DNA from: Eremophila alpestris peregrina
Taxonomy: Eukaryota > Chordata > Aves > Passeriformes > Alaudidae
Assembly: GCA_009792885.1 (NCBI GenBank)
Contig: WMCF01000007.1
Span: 12,952,112-13,016,111, forward strand
Length of the DNA stretch: 64,000 nucleotides
Direction of reading: 5' to 3'
Part shown: piece by piece, positions 36,560 through 50,400 of the stretch
Layout of the letters: each line of letters begins with the position of its first letter
How positions within the stretch are numbered: position 1 is the stretch's first letter
The notes under the pieces: generated by a model
What the model was told of the DNA's origin: nothing
What the model saw: the letters and a program-made list of their open reading frames with translations, nothing else
Databases searched by the model: none
Made by a program: the position numbers and the translations under genes

Positions 36560-39500
36560 CCTACATGTGTAATCAGTCATGGGCTCAGCTGATGGGGGTG
36601 GGTGGACCCACTCTGCTGTGCAGGTAGTCCCATGGGTGTTCTCCATGGCATTTCTGGGGTAACTGCAGGGAGTGGAGCAGAGAGATGGAGGACTTAATGG
36701 TCTCCTTAGCTCCCTTCTTGCCTCCCAGGGAAATCTTTTTTTCTTTCCAGCTGAATTTTTTCCTTCCACTTTGGGAATGTAGGTCTCATTAATGAGATTA
36801 ATGGGAGCTGACTGTATGTACAAAGAGGACAATAGGTCCCTAAGAAGAACCATGCCTCCTTTGGGGAATGTCAATACAAATGGGAAAGACATGGATTTGT
36901 TGTGGTCTTTTTAGATGCCAGAATACTACCAGAACAACAGCATAGTGTGGAGGTGGCTGGCAGCCCTTGTAATGGGAAATAATTACTGATGATCAAGGAG
37001 TTGTGTAAATGCCTGAGGGTAAAGGTTGGTGTCCCTGTGGCCACCAGTTAATAACACATTTGCAGGTAAGAATTTTGCTCTATGAATGCTATGTTCATAA
37101 TCAGAAGGTAAAAACAGAGTTGGGACATTTTTTATAAGTAGCTTGGGTAGGCAGGTCAGATTCAAGCCTCCTTCTCTATTTTTTTTAATTTTTAATTTTT
37201 TTTTTTTGTCTTCCTGTCCAGAGGACAAAGTGCCTTAAGTAAGACACAGGTGGTAGATTTTTCTCAAGATCCCTCAAAACCAACAGAGAAGAATCCTGAC
37301 ACTGTATGATATAACAAAACCCCAAACAAACCTCTTTTTGTCTCCATGTCTCCAAATTTTCTCCGAAGATTTGCAATCTGGTCTTCCTTCCCAGCCCTCC
37401 TGGTTGCCATCTCACTTTGCAGCAGTCTGGAGGACCCCATTCCCTGGAGCTGCCTATCCAGTATTTCAGTAAAAAATATCTGCCACTAGTCCAACATAAA
37501 ACTGATCACTTCATTTGGCTTTTACAGCATCAAAACACACCTGTCCTACCCAGAATATTAAATAAGACCTGCCTTTGGTTAGCTTCATGTTTAAAGAAAT
37601 GTCATTGTCTACTAAAGATGAAGTGAAATTTTGTCATTTCAGGCTTATACCAACCTACCTTTATGAGAAAATGAAGTCTATATTTGAATGAGAACCTATT
37701 ACTTCTATTAGTCCCTGCTGAGCCATCGCAAGTAAATATTATGTACATTATTAGAAGAGATGAGGAGACCAGACAGATTGGCTTCTTGATCAAGGTTATG
37801 CTGTACTCATTATGCATCAGCACATCTGGAATGGTCCAGTAGTACCATGAGAATTCCTAATGCATTAATAAGACTTACACCTCCCATAATTGCATTTGGC
37901 TGATTAACTTTCGTCCAGCTGGTCTTAGCTGCATAAAAAGGTATTTTATAAGCTTGTTACACAGAAGTAAATTCTGAGCATCTTTGGCATATACCTTGCC
38001 AACTTTTATTCTGACCTGAATAACTCACTTTCTGGCAGCTTTTAGCACAGATGAATTTAAAATATCCATTGACAAACATAAGCCCCCTTGAGCCCGAAAC
38101 TTCCAGATGTAGAGTCATGACCATATGCCATAAAGAATCACTACCTATCATTTTAGGAACAGTTATTTTAATATTTAGCCCTGGCTATCTTTCTCTACTT
38201 TTAGTGAAAGTTCAGCATTTACAAGAGTATAAAAAATTGCAAAGCTAGATCTGTGGTTTTCTAAGGACTGTGGTTTTAGTTTAGATGCTTTTGTTCCTGC
38301 AGCTGAATGCTTTCCAGATTGCAGCAGAGTCTGTTTGCTCTTTGAGGAGTGAGGAAAGAATCCACACATTCCGCACCAGTTTAAAAGGAGACCCCCTGTC
38401 TTTGTTGCACAGCAAACAAGGCAGCTGGGGGGGTCAGCTCTGCTTCTCCTGCCATTAGGTGTCACTGCAGTAAATGGAAATTACTGACAAACTGTTTGAA
38501 AAGAGGAACCACTGCCAAAGATTATTCTGTGGGAAAAGAAAGAAATATGTTTACGAAATAAATGATGGCTGTATTCTAGACCTAGGCTTCATTGCAAGTT
38601 TTCTTAACAAAACCCAATTTTATTTTTTTTTACTTCATAGTCACCTAAATGGTTTGAAAGCACAAATACCCTAAACACTTCCAGAAACTGTTTAAAGATT
38701 TTGTCGCAAAAGCATAACCAATGTAGATTCCAAATGTACAAACAGTTCTTTTAGCTGTTTCATATAATTCAGTTATTTTATTGAAACTGGAAACATTGTG
38801 CAACTCAAAGAGTTCATCTGGATATACAGTCTGTACTCCCAAGTCTGTAGATGGGAAAAGAAAGAGTATTTCAGAGACTAGTTCTCCAACTTCACTTTTA
38901 AAAAATTGCTTCCTTTTACTTTCACACAGAGATTTTTAGCTTTTGTCATCAAAGCACCAGAAAACCCTGTAACACACTATTGATTTCTTTGTTGGTGGTT
39001 TGGTTTTTTTGTTGTTGCTGCTGTTGTTTTTGTGGGTTTCTTGTTTGTTTGTTTGTTTGTTTGTTTTTTAGATTCACAAATTACTGCCATCACAACTTTA
39101 ATTAATTTTATGTTTCCATAGCCGTAATTCACACAGAATATATCTCCTGTTGTTGTTAAGAGCAGATATTTATGCTTTTAAGAGCTGTCTTAGTTTTACT
39201 CATGATTCCCTCTTATGTGGGCTGATTTAAATCCCATGTGTCTTGGACTCCAATCTGTGCAAAAGCTGTATTTTGCTCCCTTCCTCACCTCACCCCCCAC
39301 CTTTGAAGCACAGACCCAGAACCCATCCAGCATGACTTTCAATCTGCATGCAAGGATCAGGCCACAGGCAGTGTCAGGGAAAGCTTCTGGATTCCTGAAG
39401 AACACTGAATCTGCTGATTGCCAAGCTATTTGTCAATAAACACAACCACTGTAGCTCTAAAGAGCCAAAAGGAGGAGTTTTCAAATAATTCCATATTAAT

Positions 39501-42500
39501 TGGGCTTTCCAATTGCAATATAGTATGTTGTGCTTACACACATATATACATTTTATAAACTGACGTAGTTAATCCTGAAAATAATGTTTCAGTGAACAAC
39601 CCTCTTCCCTCATCTACCCACCCTGCATGCAAAAAAATCAAACAATGGAAACACCAGGAGTGTTGCTCAGTGCAGACCATCCTCTGCTGGCTCTGCTCAG
39701 GCAACTCCTGCTCTCATAGGATCACACCAAACTTGTCCATTGAACTTCCAGACTAGTTTTAATCACCACAGCCTTTTGTAACTCTATACCCAGTTACTTT
39801 TTTTGTTTGATTGCCCAAGGTTCTTATGTAGTAGGAAGGCTCATGAAAATGCATTAAATCGTGGTTTTACTTTTTTGGACCTAAGGGATGAAAGGGAATG
39901 CAGAAGTCTGTGGCACATCCTCTGTATATTTCTGTCACTGCAACAGGACCAATCTTCATAACCTGCTTCATCCACATGATCCAAATCAGTGTCTAGAAAA
40001 CTTCACAAGTCCTGAAATATTTTTTTCTTCTTGGAAAGAGTAATGACCTAATGCTAAAAACCAAAAAAGGCAGATTTGTAAAAAAGTCAAAATATTAAAT
40101 ATTTTTGTGACATATTTTCATTCTCTATACATACATATATACATATATGAATATATACACATTAAATTTTTTTACATATATTTTAAACCATACACACTTC
40201 ATACAAACATACACATGCATATTTATGTATGTTCATGCATATAAGTGTTTTGCACCTAATTTTAAGTTTATTTTTACATGAAATAATTTAACTAGTCTAC
40301 TATTGTAATGGCTCACATTTTGGAAGATGAAGACAAACTGCTTAGACCTTGAAAAACACATGGGCTACTCAGATAGATGGCATCTGGGAGGACTCTGAAC
40401 TCCCTCAACATTCTATAGGGAAAAACAGAGCCAGGTGCATTTCTTCCTAAATCAAATTAGCTGGAAGATGCCACATCCAATTGTAGTAAATTGATGTGAG
40501 AGTTTGTGATGTCTATAGCAGATCTTACAACAAAGGTCAATGTGCAGAGACATAGACAACAGGCTGGTATACAGCAACTTGTACTGGGGCTGTTCTAACA
40601 AAAGCAAGGAAGACATAAAATGCAATCAATTTTTTAATATAGGAAAAATACAGTCTTAATGATATATTTTAATTAGCTCAAATCAATAATTTATATTGTT
40701 AAAAATGTTAATATAAAACGGTGTTTGACAGAGGTATTTTGAGACATGATTAGAAGATAATTATTGCTCTAAAAAATAACAATATATTTAATGTAATCAA
40801 TCTAGAGAATAAAATAATCCTGAATTATATGGAGAGGAAAGGTTGGAAAAGAAAACAGGTGTAGTTATCTAGTACATAAAATTATGGAAAAAATACTGAC
40901 ATATGTCAAATTTACCTATCATTGTCATAATTTTCAAACATTCTGCTTGACATCAACAAGTTTATATCTTGCTTTATGACACTTAATTATCCCTAAATTT
41001 ATTTAATTAACTTCACAAGACATCTAAAGCAATTCAAATGTTTTCTTAAATAAATTATGAGAAAACAGCAGTTAAAGGAAGGGTACATACATATTCTACT
41101 CAGAAAATTACAGTTGCAGGAATGGTGAGGTAACAAAGGCAAACACATAAATACTTATATAAAAACTGCCTGTGCAACTGTAAACAAAAATCTTAAATTG
41201 AGAGAGATAATGCTTTTTTTTTACTTAGTCATGAAGGTTTTCTCCAAAGGTTTATTGCCTTATGCAATAAATATAATAAATACTTATTAAAAAATTCTGC
41301 TTTATACATCTTAGTCCTCAAGCATTATTTACCACTTATTGTTCAAAATCTGAACTGAAGAAATTTGTTTCTTTATGACTGCTTTTATATAGCTTTCATT
41401 TCAGTGCCTCAGTGCTTAAAAAATACCCATGGATTTCTTTGCCATATCTAAAAAAACCCTCAGACCATATCATTATTCCTATTTTGCAAATGACAACTAG
41501 TACTGATGTCAAAATTGCTAAACCTGGGTGCCCAAGCTGAAGCTTTTTGCAGGGTTTTTGTAGCACTTTAAATGCACATTGTCCAAATCCAGTTTGCTTC
41601 CATATTATCTGTGATTTGTCCACAAATTTCATGCCACTCTTCGGGTACTTCAACAAAACCAAGACAAGGCATGTCACAGTTTGGATGTGCAGCTTTGTGA
41701 CTCTTCTCTGTAGTAAGGAGACCATGGTCAGGAGCTCCCTTCAGGGCTCACTCACCCCATCTCTGGGGGGTACAGCATGGTCAGATGAGATACCCCAAGG
41801 AACCAGCCTGTTCTTCCCACCCACTGACATCAGTAACACTGTGAATCTGCTGTTTCTTGGTAACTCCAAAGCAGGTAAAGAAAATTCAAAGAAAACCACA
41901 AATACTGAGTATCATGAAAAACTCAAAGCTGAACAGCCCATTATATAGATTCCTTGGCTAGAACAATGGAGAAACTGTCAGCAATGGTCAGAGCAGCAGA
42001 GGCTTTTTAGATCATGGGTACCCCATTTCAGTTCACTGTTTAACGATGTCTGTATATTTTCAGTAATTTTGGAGTCAGGCTGTGGGAGACTGGGACTTCA
42101 CACATATTTTTAACTTGTGGATTTAAATAGTTTAGCTGTGTTTGTGTTTTAAATAATGCTGCTACAGCAAAGAGATGAGAGAACTGCACTTTGCATTTCA
42201 AAATACCTTTCAGGGCACTGGATGATTCAGAGAATTGGGAACAGGATCTGTGTCCTTTCACCCCTTTCCTGCCAATTCTAATTCAGGCAGGACAGCAGTG
42301 GACAAAAAGTCACTCTGGGTGTCACTACAGCAGGGTGAAGTGCTTTGGGGACTCCATCCTTCCCCCTAATGGCCACACTCCTATCATACTCCGTTCCCTC
42401 CCGCACCCACAGCCATTATATTCAGAACAACAACACAGAGGCCAAGAGGTGAATGAGCCTGAGAGTTAAATTACCTCTCAGCTACAGAGAGTAATTCTCC

Positions 42501-44400
42501 TAGACAAGAGGGAATGCACTGATGCAACAATAACACTGCAAGTTCTCCCTGCTCCTGGTTATCATCCTGAAGGCAGATACTTGCTTGTTTTCCTTTTTAC
42601 TGTAGGAGATATGTCATCTGCTGACTTGAGTACAGCAGTGACAGCAAACAAGATGGTGAGGGGCCTGCATCTGGCAAGAAATGAAAATGTAAAACCCCCA
42701 GTTTCTGTGTAATGAATGGTCCATTTGATGTGGACAAAACCTAGGTGAATGAAAAGGTTCATGGATGTAATGGAACCAGACCTGTGGCGGCAGCTTCTTC
42801 AAACCTGTGGTGCAGTCCTACTGCTCATCCACAAAATGAGAGCCTGTCCTGAGAATCTGGGAACCATGCTTGGACTTGGATGCTCTGAAAAATCAAATTT
42901 CCTTGTAAGAGAGCCAGAGGAGTCTGAAGCAGCTGGGAAGAGGCTCCTGCCTGACACCAACAACCTGACACCAATGCATTCTATCATGCACAGCCTGAAT
43001 AATGGTACAGCCATTACCCACCAGGTGTGGTGGGGTAATCAGGAGCTCCCAGCAGTCAGCACTGTCATCACTGTGCTCTCACCAACACAGATCAAGTAGA
43101 AAAAAAAAATTCTGAATGCTACAAGGTCATGAAGTTTCAGAACATCTGATGTATTTTCATTTCAATAGAATCTCTACAGCAAACTTTGATGCCAGTGGCC
43201 ATATTTTGTGGAAAGCACGGGTCAAAAGTACCTATGGAGACAAAGAGCCTACAGTCTTGCACAGTGCTGGGAACCCTGGCTGGCAGCACAGCATCCTCCT
43301 GGCATAAGAACATCACCCATACACTGGGCTGATTTTTCATGGGGTTATTAAGACAGTTTTAGAAACAGATTGCGGCAGCTGTGGAAGTCAAACTGGTTGC
43401 CTTACACCAAATGTTTTGCCCTGACAGCTCGTGCACATACTAATAATGCTGTCCTTATGCATGCTGAGGAGGAACGATCATGTTGAGGGGGAATGGTCTC
43501 GAACAGCTCGCTGGAATTTCTTCCACATGACAGCAGAGCCTTCGTGTTATTTGCAGTTTTTATGCATTAGTGTTCTGGTATCTCTGTCTATACAAAATAA
43601 GACCCTGTGGAAGAATAACTTATCTGCCTGGCTTCCTGAAGAAATTAAGTTCATTGCAGTAATGTTGCTGCCATGTCCATCTGGGTCCTTTTTTATCTTT
43701 TCTATAAGATTTCTGAGACCCTTGCCTGATTTCAACTAAGTTTATCAATAACAGACTCAGAAGTAATTATATTTCCACACATTACATGAAAATGGACAGG
43801 TAAATAACTCAAATTATTCCCGCCTCTTAGAGAAAGGTTTTTTCACTGGAGGATCCACGTCAAAAGAAATACCCTGCCAATGCCCTGCATTGGAAAAAGG
43901 TTTAGTCAGACACTATGCCTTCTTAGAAAGAAAGGAAGAAGCTCATGGTAACACAGGGGGAAGAGGGAGAGGTAAGCTGGGGGAAGGTGGGATGTGGATC
44001 TGGCAGAGTGTGTGAGTTGTTAGGTAGGTTCAGCCGAAGAGTATCGACAGCAGTAATTGCATGTACTGCACTAATTGCAGAAACACAAAATAACCAGCTG
44101 TGAATGAGACTGTTCCACACTGACTCCTCTGCATTTATTAGATTGTGCATGGAAATTAGCAGGTTGGTTTTTAACAGCGTGAAGATCCAAGCCGTGACAC
44201 AATGGGACAATAAGAGACACTGAGATGTCGTCTTCTTGAAGGTGACTTCCTCTGGAGCAATGACATTCAGGTACTAGAGGTGACATGATTTCTTTGACAC
44301 CTTTCTGGGACTTTGACTAAAACTGAATTAGTCTGTCTATATTTAACAGTTTTGAGAGTTGAAATACATTCCATGATGGTTAAACCCTGCTCAGGGAGAC
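36560..44400. other. AT-rich gene desert, no gene seen
   Basis: Contains a (TTTG)n array at about 39041-39066, TA/CA-rich tracts near 40.13-40.24 kb and scattered T runs. Opposed frames of 109 (minus) and 133 (plus) codons at 41.40-41.95 kb overlap, and neither shows a domain. No interspersed repeat was recognised. Confidence 0.5.
39041..39066. repeat. (TTTG)n microsatellite
   Basis: About six TTTG units preceded by T/G-rich low-complexity sequence from 39.00 kb. Confidence 0.93.
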
Positions 44401-44406
44401 CACAGC

Positions 44407-44417
44407 TATATAAAAGG
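44407..44417 (+). promoter_or_regulatory. strong TATA box, orphan promoter candidate
   Basis: TATATAAAAGG is a near-ideal TATA box for the + strand, with a G/C-rich flank (GCTGCC) immediately downstream as in many real TATA promoters. A start site would be expected around 44437-44441. No gene or convincing open frame follows within a few hundred bases, and no CpG island surrounds it. It could drive a non-coding transcript, be the relic of a transposon promoter, or be chance. Confidence 0.25.
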
Positions 44418-44449
44418 CTGCCTGGAGAGCTTACATAAAGAGCAGGAGA

Positions 44450-47400
44450 GAGTAAAAATTCTTATGCTGATACATACTGCAGTTCTTACACAAACCTGTG
44501 TTTAGTGCCCTTTTACAGCAACTGAATATGCATGAATCTCCCAAAAATATTTATGCTAGGACAAGCACTTATTGTTGAATACTTGGAACTACACACCTAC
44601 TAAATAAAATTAAATCAGTATTTCAGAGAGATTTCAGGCTAATGGTAAGCATTTTCTAGGAGCAATTTCCAATAACACAAACTGTTGTCATTAAAAAGAG
44701 ACACTTCAATCAAAATATACACAAATCCTCCATGCCTTTATATATCTTCTTATGAAAAAACATCAGGGATTTTAGAAACCAGAACTGTTCACTTGGTAGC
44801 TTTTGTCAAAAATGGTGGAGAAAAACAATAAAGAAGACTTGTCCACTTGTCTGCCCAGAAATTTTATTTAAACAAAAATGGTGATTATTTCTTGCTTGTA
44901 ATTTAAATTGTTTATAGATTTTGTCTTAGTGTCAGGTGTGGATATTGCTGACCCTCAAATAAAGAGAAATAAGAAAACTTAGCCATTGGTTGTGGTTAGA
45001 TCAAGAAATCAAACAAAGCCTTTCATAAATCTATTATAATTATGAATGTTACTTATTGAGGTTGAATTCTGATCTTTTTTTCAGGATTTAGACAAATCCA
45101 TTCTAGCAGAGGATTAAAGATTTTTTCCTGCTGAGGTCAATGTCAAAACTTCAATGGCAAATCAGATGCTGGACCTGAATCAATACAGGAGACAAGCCCC
45201 ATCTTCAGGTTATTGAAGGAGTTGTGAATTTTCCATCTTACAATTTTACTGTAGGAACTTTTTCTTTCTGTATTTTTTTTAATTCTGATCAATTCTGCTC
45301 CCCCTTGAAAATTCAGATGCATTTAGTGAAGCATTGTGCTGAAACAGAGCATATTTATTGACAATGAAATGAGAGCAGTACACTTCCAAGCAATTTAAAA
45401 ATAACTCCCTTCGATTGGCTTCAATGCAAGGATGATAGCACAGAGGATTATTTTTCTGTTGTAGTAAATTATTTATGTGAAAGTTGTTCTCCTTTTAACA
45501 AGTGAATCTTCCTAGACACAATTGCATTACGTCTCTTGAATTTCATAATGGGGTTATCAACAAAAGCACACAGAGTTTCAAGGTAAGCCTCAAGTGCAGT
45601 TATGTTCATGCAGTCTAAGAAATCAACTGCCATATTTCTGTGGGCACAGAGCTCCTCCATGTCTCTTCCCCAGTGGGGGAGAGAAAATCAGAGCCTGCTA
45701 CTGCAGGGGTTTTGGTTTGGGTTTGTGTGTGTTTGGGTTTATCACTTGTCCTTTGTGGGAAATGTTTGGTCAAGCCATGGGGACACATTACAGTTCTTGC
45801 AGTGAGAACAGCACGTAGGACTTGATTTGGGCTCTGTTGGGGGCTGCACTGTGGCAGGGGCCATTTGCCTGAAGGCTTTACCCACAAAACTGTATCACCT
45901 CAAGCTAAAAGATTCTGCCAGGACATGATGGAAGGGGACAGGGAGAGCCCCATCTCCCAAGTCCCACACCAAACCCCAACCTTCAGGCATCCTGGTCCCT
46001 CAGGAGATAGCTGACAGCCTCTCCATCAGCTATCACTATATGTGTACCTATTTCAGCACTGTTGTTTTTTCTGTGCAACAGGAATTTCAGTATCCTGGTT
46101 TTATTGACACATGAAAAAAATATCTTGTCTCCTGATGTCCCTCTCATCTTTTTGTGAATGAATGGATGATGCTGGGGTAACAGCCCCCCATTAGACTTAG
46201 TGTGTGGTCCACTGTGAGTTATGTAGCAACATATGGCATTGGAAGCAGCAGGATACTCTGCAGGCCAATTATTCAGATGATGCAAAGTCAGGCACAGTTT
46301 ATTTTCATATCTTCCCCTGACATCCTTACATGCATGTGAGCTCTCTGTGCAGTGCCAGGGATTAACTGAAATCTGTCCCATTTATGTGGCACTTGTGCAA
46401 CTCCTGCTTCTTGCTACATAAAATAATGTGTCATCACAAGCAAAAAGATATTATACACATCAGGCAAGAGACTTGTCTAATGCTAAATGCTGGTGGCCTA
46501 TTAAAGGATACTCAGGGAAGAGTGAAGCCTAGACTGGCTACAGGGAAGCATGGGGAGAGTTTTGACTGCATTTGCTTTTCAAATCAGCCATCAAGAAAAA
46601 TCGGACTTCTTGATAAGGGAGAGCACTTTCCTGGACATGTGACCAGAGAAAAATTATGCCCATCAGAGATGAGAACAGGAGGAAAAAGGCCAGCAAAACA
46701 CCTGAGTCTGCTTTAAGGACCAGTTTGTCATCCAAGGGAGCCCAACAGTACATGCAGGTAAGGACCATGAGCAAAGAGACCATGTCAGGGGAGCCCCACA
46801 CAGGAACTCCCAGCTACTATAGTTGAGCAATGCCCAGGTGGAAAACCAAAGAGCAGCCAGGACCTGCTCTGACATTCAGATGAACTTTGTGAAGACACTG
46901 GGTTGCCTTGGTCACTGTTTTCATGCAAATCCACCAAATGTCTTGGTGTCTACCATAGCAGAATAAATTCCCCTTTCTGTTCCTGACTGTAGCTTACTGG
47001 CAGTGGGACCTCGAGGTGGCTGAAGAGACCTGGATTCTGCCATTTATCAGGAAGCAGACAACTTCATGTGAGGTGGAGAGGTCAGGAACACTTGAGAAGG
47101 TGTTCAAGTGATAGCCCAGGCAGTGCCAGACCCCATTCCCTGGCAGGGTCCAAGAAGTTCCCATTCCCCCAGAATGTCCTGGCAAGGAGCAAGAAGAAAA
47201 TGTCAGGTATGCAGATGCAGGCATGAGCATGCAAGTAGCCACATCCAAGAACTTTACATCTTAGATGCTGAATGCTTGTACTTTGTTAAATGCAGCTTAG
47301 CTGTTTTCCACTTGGAAATACCTGACCCCATTTGCTGTATGGTAGCCCTGGATCTTGCCCTTTGTTCTGACTGTGAACAACTGTATGTCCTGCTGAGCAA

Positions 47401-50400
47401 GAAAAGCATAGCCCAGCTGTTTTTTCTATACTACTGCTAAGAGTTTCCTAATGTGGGAGAGAAGTGCTGCATACCTAGTTTACAATTATAGAAAGTACTA
47501 CATCAATTAGCTGAATAAGCAGGTATTTATTTCAGTTCTGCAGTGTCAATTAACTAAGAAGGCAGCCTGAAGTGAGTGCTCTGGCTGTTTTCAAAACGTT
47601 CTGTACTTTCTCTTCTGCGGTACTTGCTTCAGAAATACTTATCAAACATTTGAAACAGCACTTCATTTTGTATGAGAGAATATCTTCAACCTCAAAAAAG
47701 ATTTAATGATCACCCATAAATAACAAGGCCCCAAGTCAGATATTGGCAAATATTTGTCTACAAAAGATGTTCTCTCCATGGGGCTCGTGAGGAAGATGGA
47801 TGTTTCAGTGGCAGGCAGAGCACCTCTTGCTGACCTTGCTGCTGATGTTGCTGTGTGGTGATGCTCAGAACATTGCTCCAGCAGTGCAGGGAGGAGCTTG
47901 GGGAGCAGCATCTGGCCCCCAGGGCAGCTGTGTTGCAACACCCCAGACCTATGACTCTACTGCACTGAAAACAGCAATTCTAAGTAAATTTCCTGATCTG
48001 AGCTTTTCTCAGGAACTGGGGTGTTTGGTGAACTCTCTAAACTGCCAACACAATGTATATGTCTATCAAAAATATTGGCTTGATAAAAGTAGACGGTGAC
48101 ATACTCTCCCCACAAGTGCTTCTCCTAATTTACCCTTGAGAATTTAAACTTTCAGATAATCGCCCTTGAGAGTGTAACTCTTCTGAACACAACCATGGTT
48201 TGCATTTTTAACCTCTGATGGACTATTTAGAGATATCTCCCCTTTCTCTGCTCAAATATAAGCCAGAAATTACATTTAGTACATTAATTTAGACTACTTA
48301 ATCTCTTTTGCAGCTTTGTATATATAATTTTTTTTTCTTTAATGAAAGCCTAGCTTCATTTTTGACTGTTTTAAAGCTGTTTACAAAAGAAAAAATAAAC
48401 AAACTAAAAAGAAAATAGAATTAAATAATGAAAAGGTGGAATACAAGTTAACATATTATGCATGGTTCTGTTGTGGTTTGATAATAAAAATGTTAATGCA
48501 ATTAAACAAATTACTTTCTGTCATTCAGAGGGATTCTAGTAATGAGATGGTGTGTTGGGGCAAGAGAGAAATTCTGAAAACCATTTTTCTAATTATCTAA
48601 GCACAAAGTTTAGGAGCTTAAGAAGACCATATAACATCCTTGTATTTTCTGGATTTTTTAATGACTAGGAGAAATGTTCTATTTTCTTTCCTAAAGAAAA
48701 ATAACAAGTAACATGTTACAAAACACCAAGAATTAGTCAAATGTGTCATGCAAAGAGATACTGGTCTTTCTACACTATTTTTTTAGCAACATTTGCTTAA
48801 CAGTCTGCACTTGGAAATGGAAACTGATCTAAATTACAGATGGGCCAAAACTGCTTTTCGGGGTCAAATTTGGCCCTGATTTTAAAAGGCTTCTTATTGA
48901 TTGAAAGTGGATCTGAAATCAGGCAGAGCTAGATGAGGCCCAGTTATCAGCAGGTCCCATTTATGTGATGCAGAGGGAGCTGCAGCCAGGGCTCTGTGTG
49001 GCCTCTGCAAGTCAAGCATATGCTTTAGTGCTTTGCAGGACTCGTGCCAGAGATCTCCAGCCTTTACAGGATGGAGTTACCAAGCTGATGGACATATTCC
49101 AAAACAGGACAGAAAAAGTAGCCGATGAAAAACCTTAACTGAAGGTTCATTTTCTCCTGAATGGCCAGGAACAGAATGGTCCTCTCAAAAGCACCCATGA
49201 TTAAGATAGAGGGGATTACAGCACTGTCACTCAGAGCTGCCACATGCAGTGCATCCTTTCTAATCTAAGAGAAAAGAGATTTGAAATGCTGATAGACCTT
49301 ACTAATTTATATGGGCTGCAGGTACACTATTGAAGAGAAAAAAAACCCTACTCTTATAACAGTCATGGCTGCTACAGCTTACAAGGTAAGAATATGTGAA
49401 GGTAGCAAAATCTTTCTAGGAGAAGAAAAAAATTAATAAATAAACAAACAAGCAACCATAGATTGTTTCAAAAACAGGAGTGTTAGACCCAGGAGGGTTC
49501 AGGGGTGACAAAGAGGACACACACATGCAATGCCAGCTCAGCCTTGGAAATCCTTGTAACAGATTCTGATTTGCTCATTTCTCCTGCTTTCATTTTTCTC
49601 CTGTCTCGGGTGAAGGGTTTGTGTTTAATAACATCATTTGCATCAGGGTGTCCCAACAGACCAAGGTACCAGGGCTGAGAGAGATTAGCATGGTAATCTC
49701 ATTCTGATGGATAAAATTAGCAAAGATATTCCCCTGAACAGAGGGCTGCCATTGGTGAACTGCTGTGCTTAGAATCAATTACTAAATTACTTTGAGCTCT
49801 AAGTCGACAGTAACAGAAAAAAATTGGCATCGACCGAAGTGAAATAAGATAAAAAATACACGATCATTAAATCTCTCACTACTATTCGCGAATGTGCCTC
49901 ACAAGAACTGCACAAAAAATAAGGCAGAATTTAATTTTTAACAGTGGTCCCTGTCATCATTTCAACCAGAGCTGCTCAGTGCACGGGAGCACAGCTCAGC
50001 CTTGCTGCCCGGCTGCTCGAAGGCAGAGCTGCCTGCTGGCAGCTTCCACCCTGCGCAGAGATGGCACAGGGGGCTGAGAGCCCAAAGAGTGGCCTCTGTG
50101 TGTGCAGGCAGAGCAGGAGAGAGAGAGGCTGTGCCAGGGCATAAAGCTCTCCTTCATCCTGTAGTCACCTACTCTCTGTGCAAGCACAGCAGAGGTACTT
50201 CATGCTTTGCAAACATAGAGAAGGGTCGGTCCCTGCCTCAGAAGGCACAGTCTGGAGGCTTTTGTGTGCATGCACACACAGTGTACAAAATTCATAGTAA
50301 TGTATAGAGCCTTATGTACTTAGCTTGCTTGCTCTAGCACAAAACTTTTAAAAATTAAGTAAATTTTAGTATTATTGCAAAACATACCTTAAGAGCAACA

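Noticed and set aside
38445..38470. CCATTAGGTGTCAC considered as a CTCF site
   Set aside because: Only 12 of 14 core positions agree, with a mismatch in the GGC core; too weak to list.
41396..41948. 109-codon minus and 133-codon plus frames in the desert
   Set aside because: They overlap on opposite strands and neither resembles a known family; frames of this size are expected occasionally in tens of kilobases.
46700..47250. GC-richer stretch considered as an LTR or old repeat
   Set aside because: I could not recognise LTR ends, a primer-binding site or any coding remnant; a repeat-library search would be needed to decide.
49661..49710. GATTAGCATGG resembling part of U6 snRNA
   Set aside because: Only about ten bases agree; the rest of the U6 body is absent, so it is a chance match.
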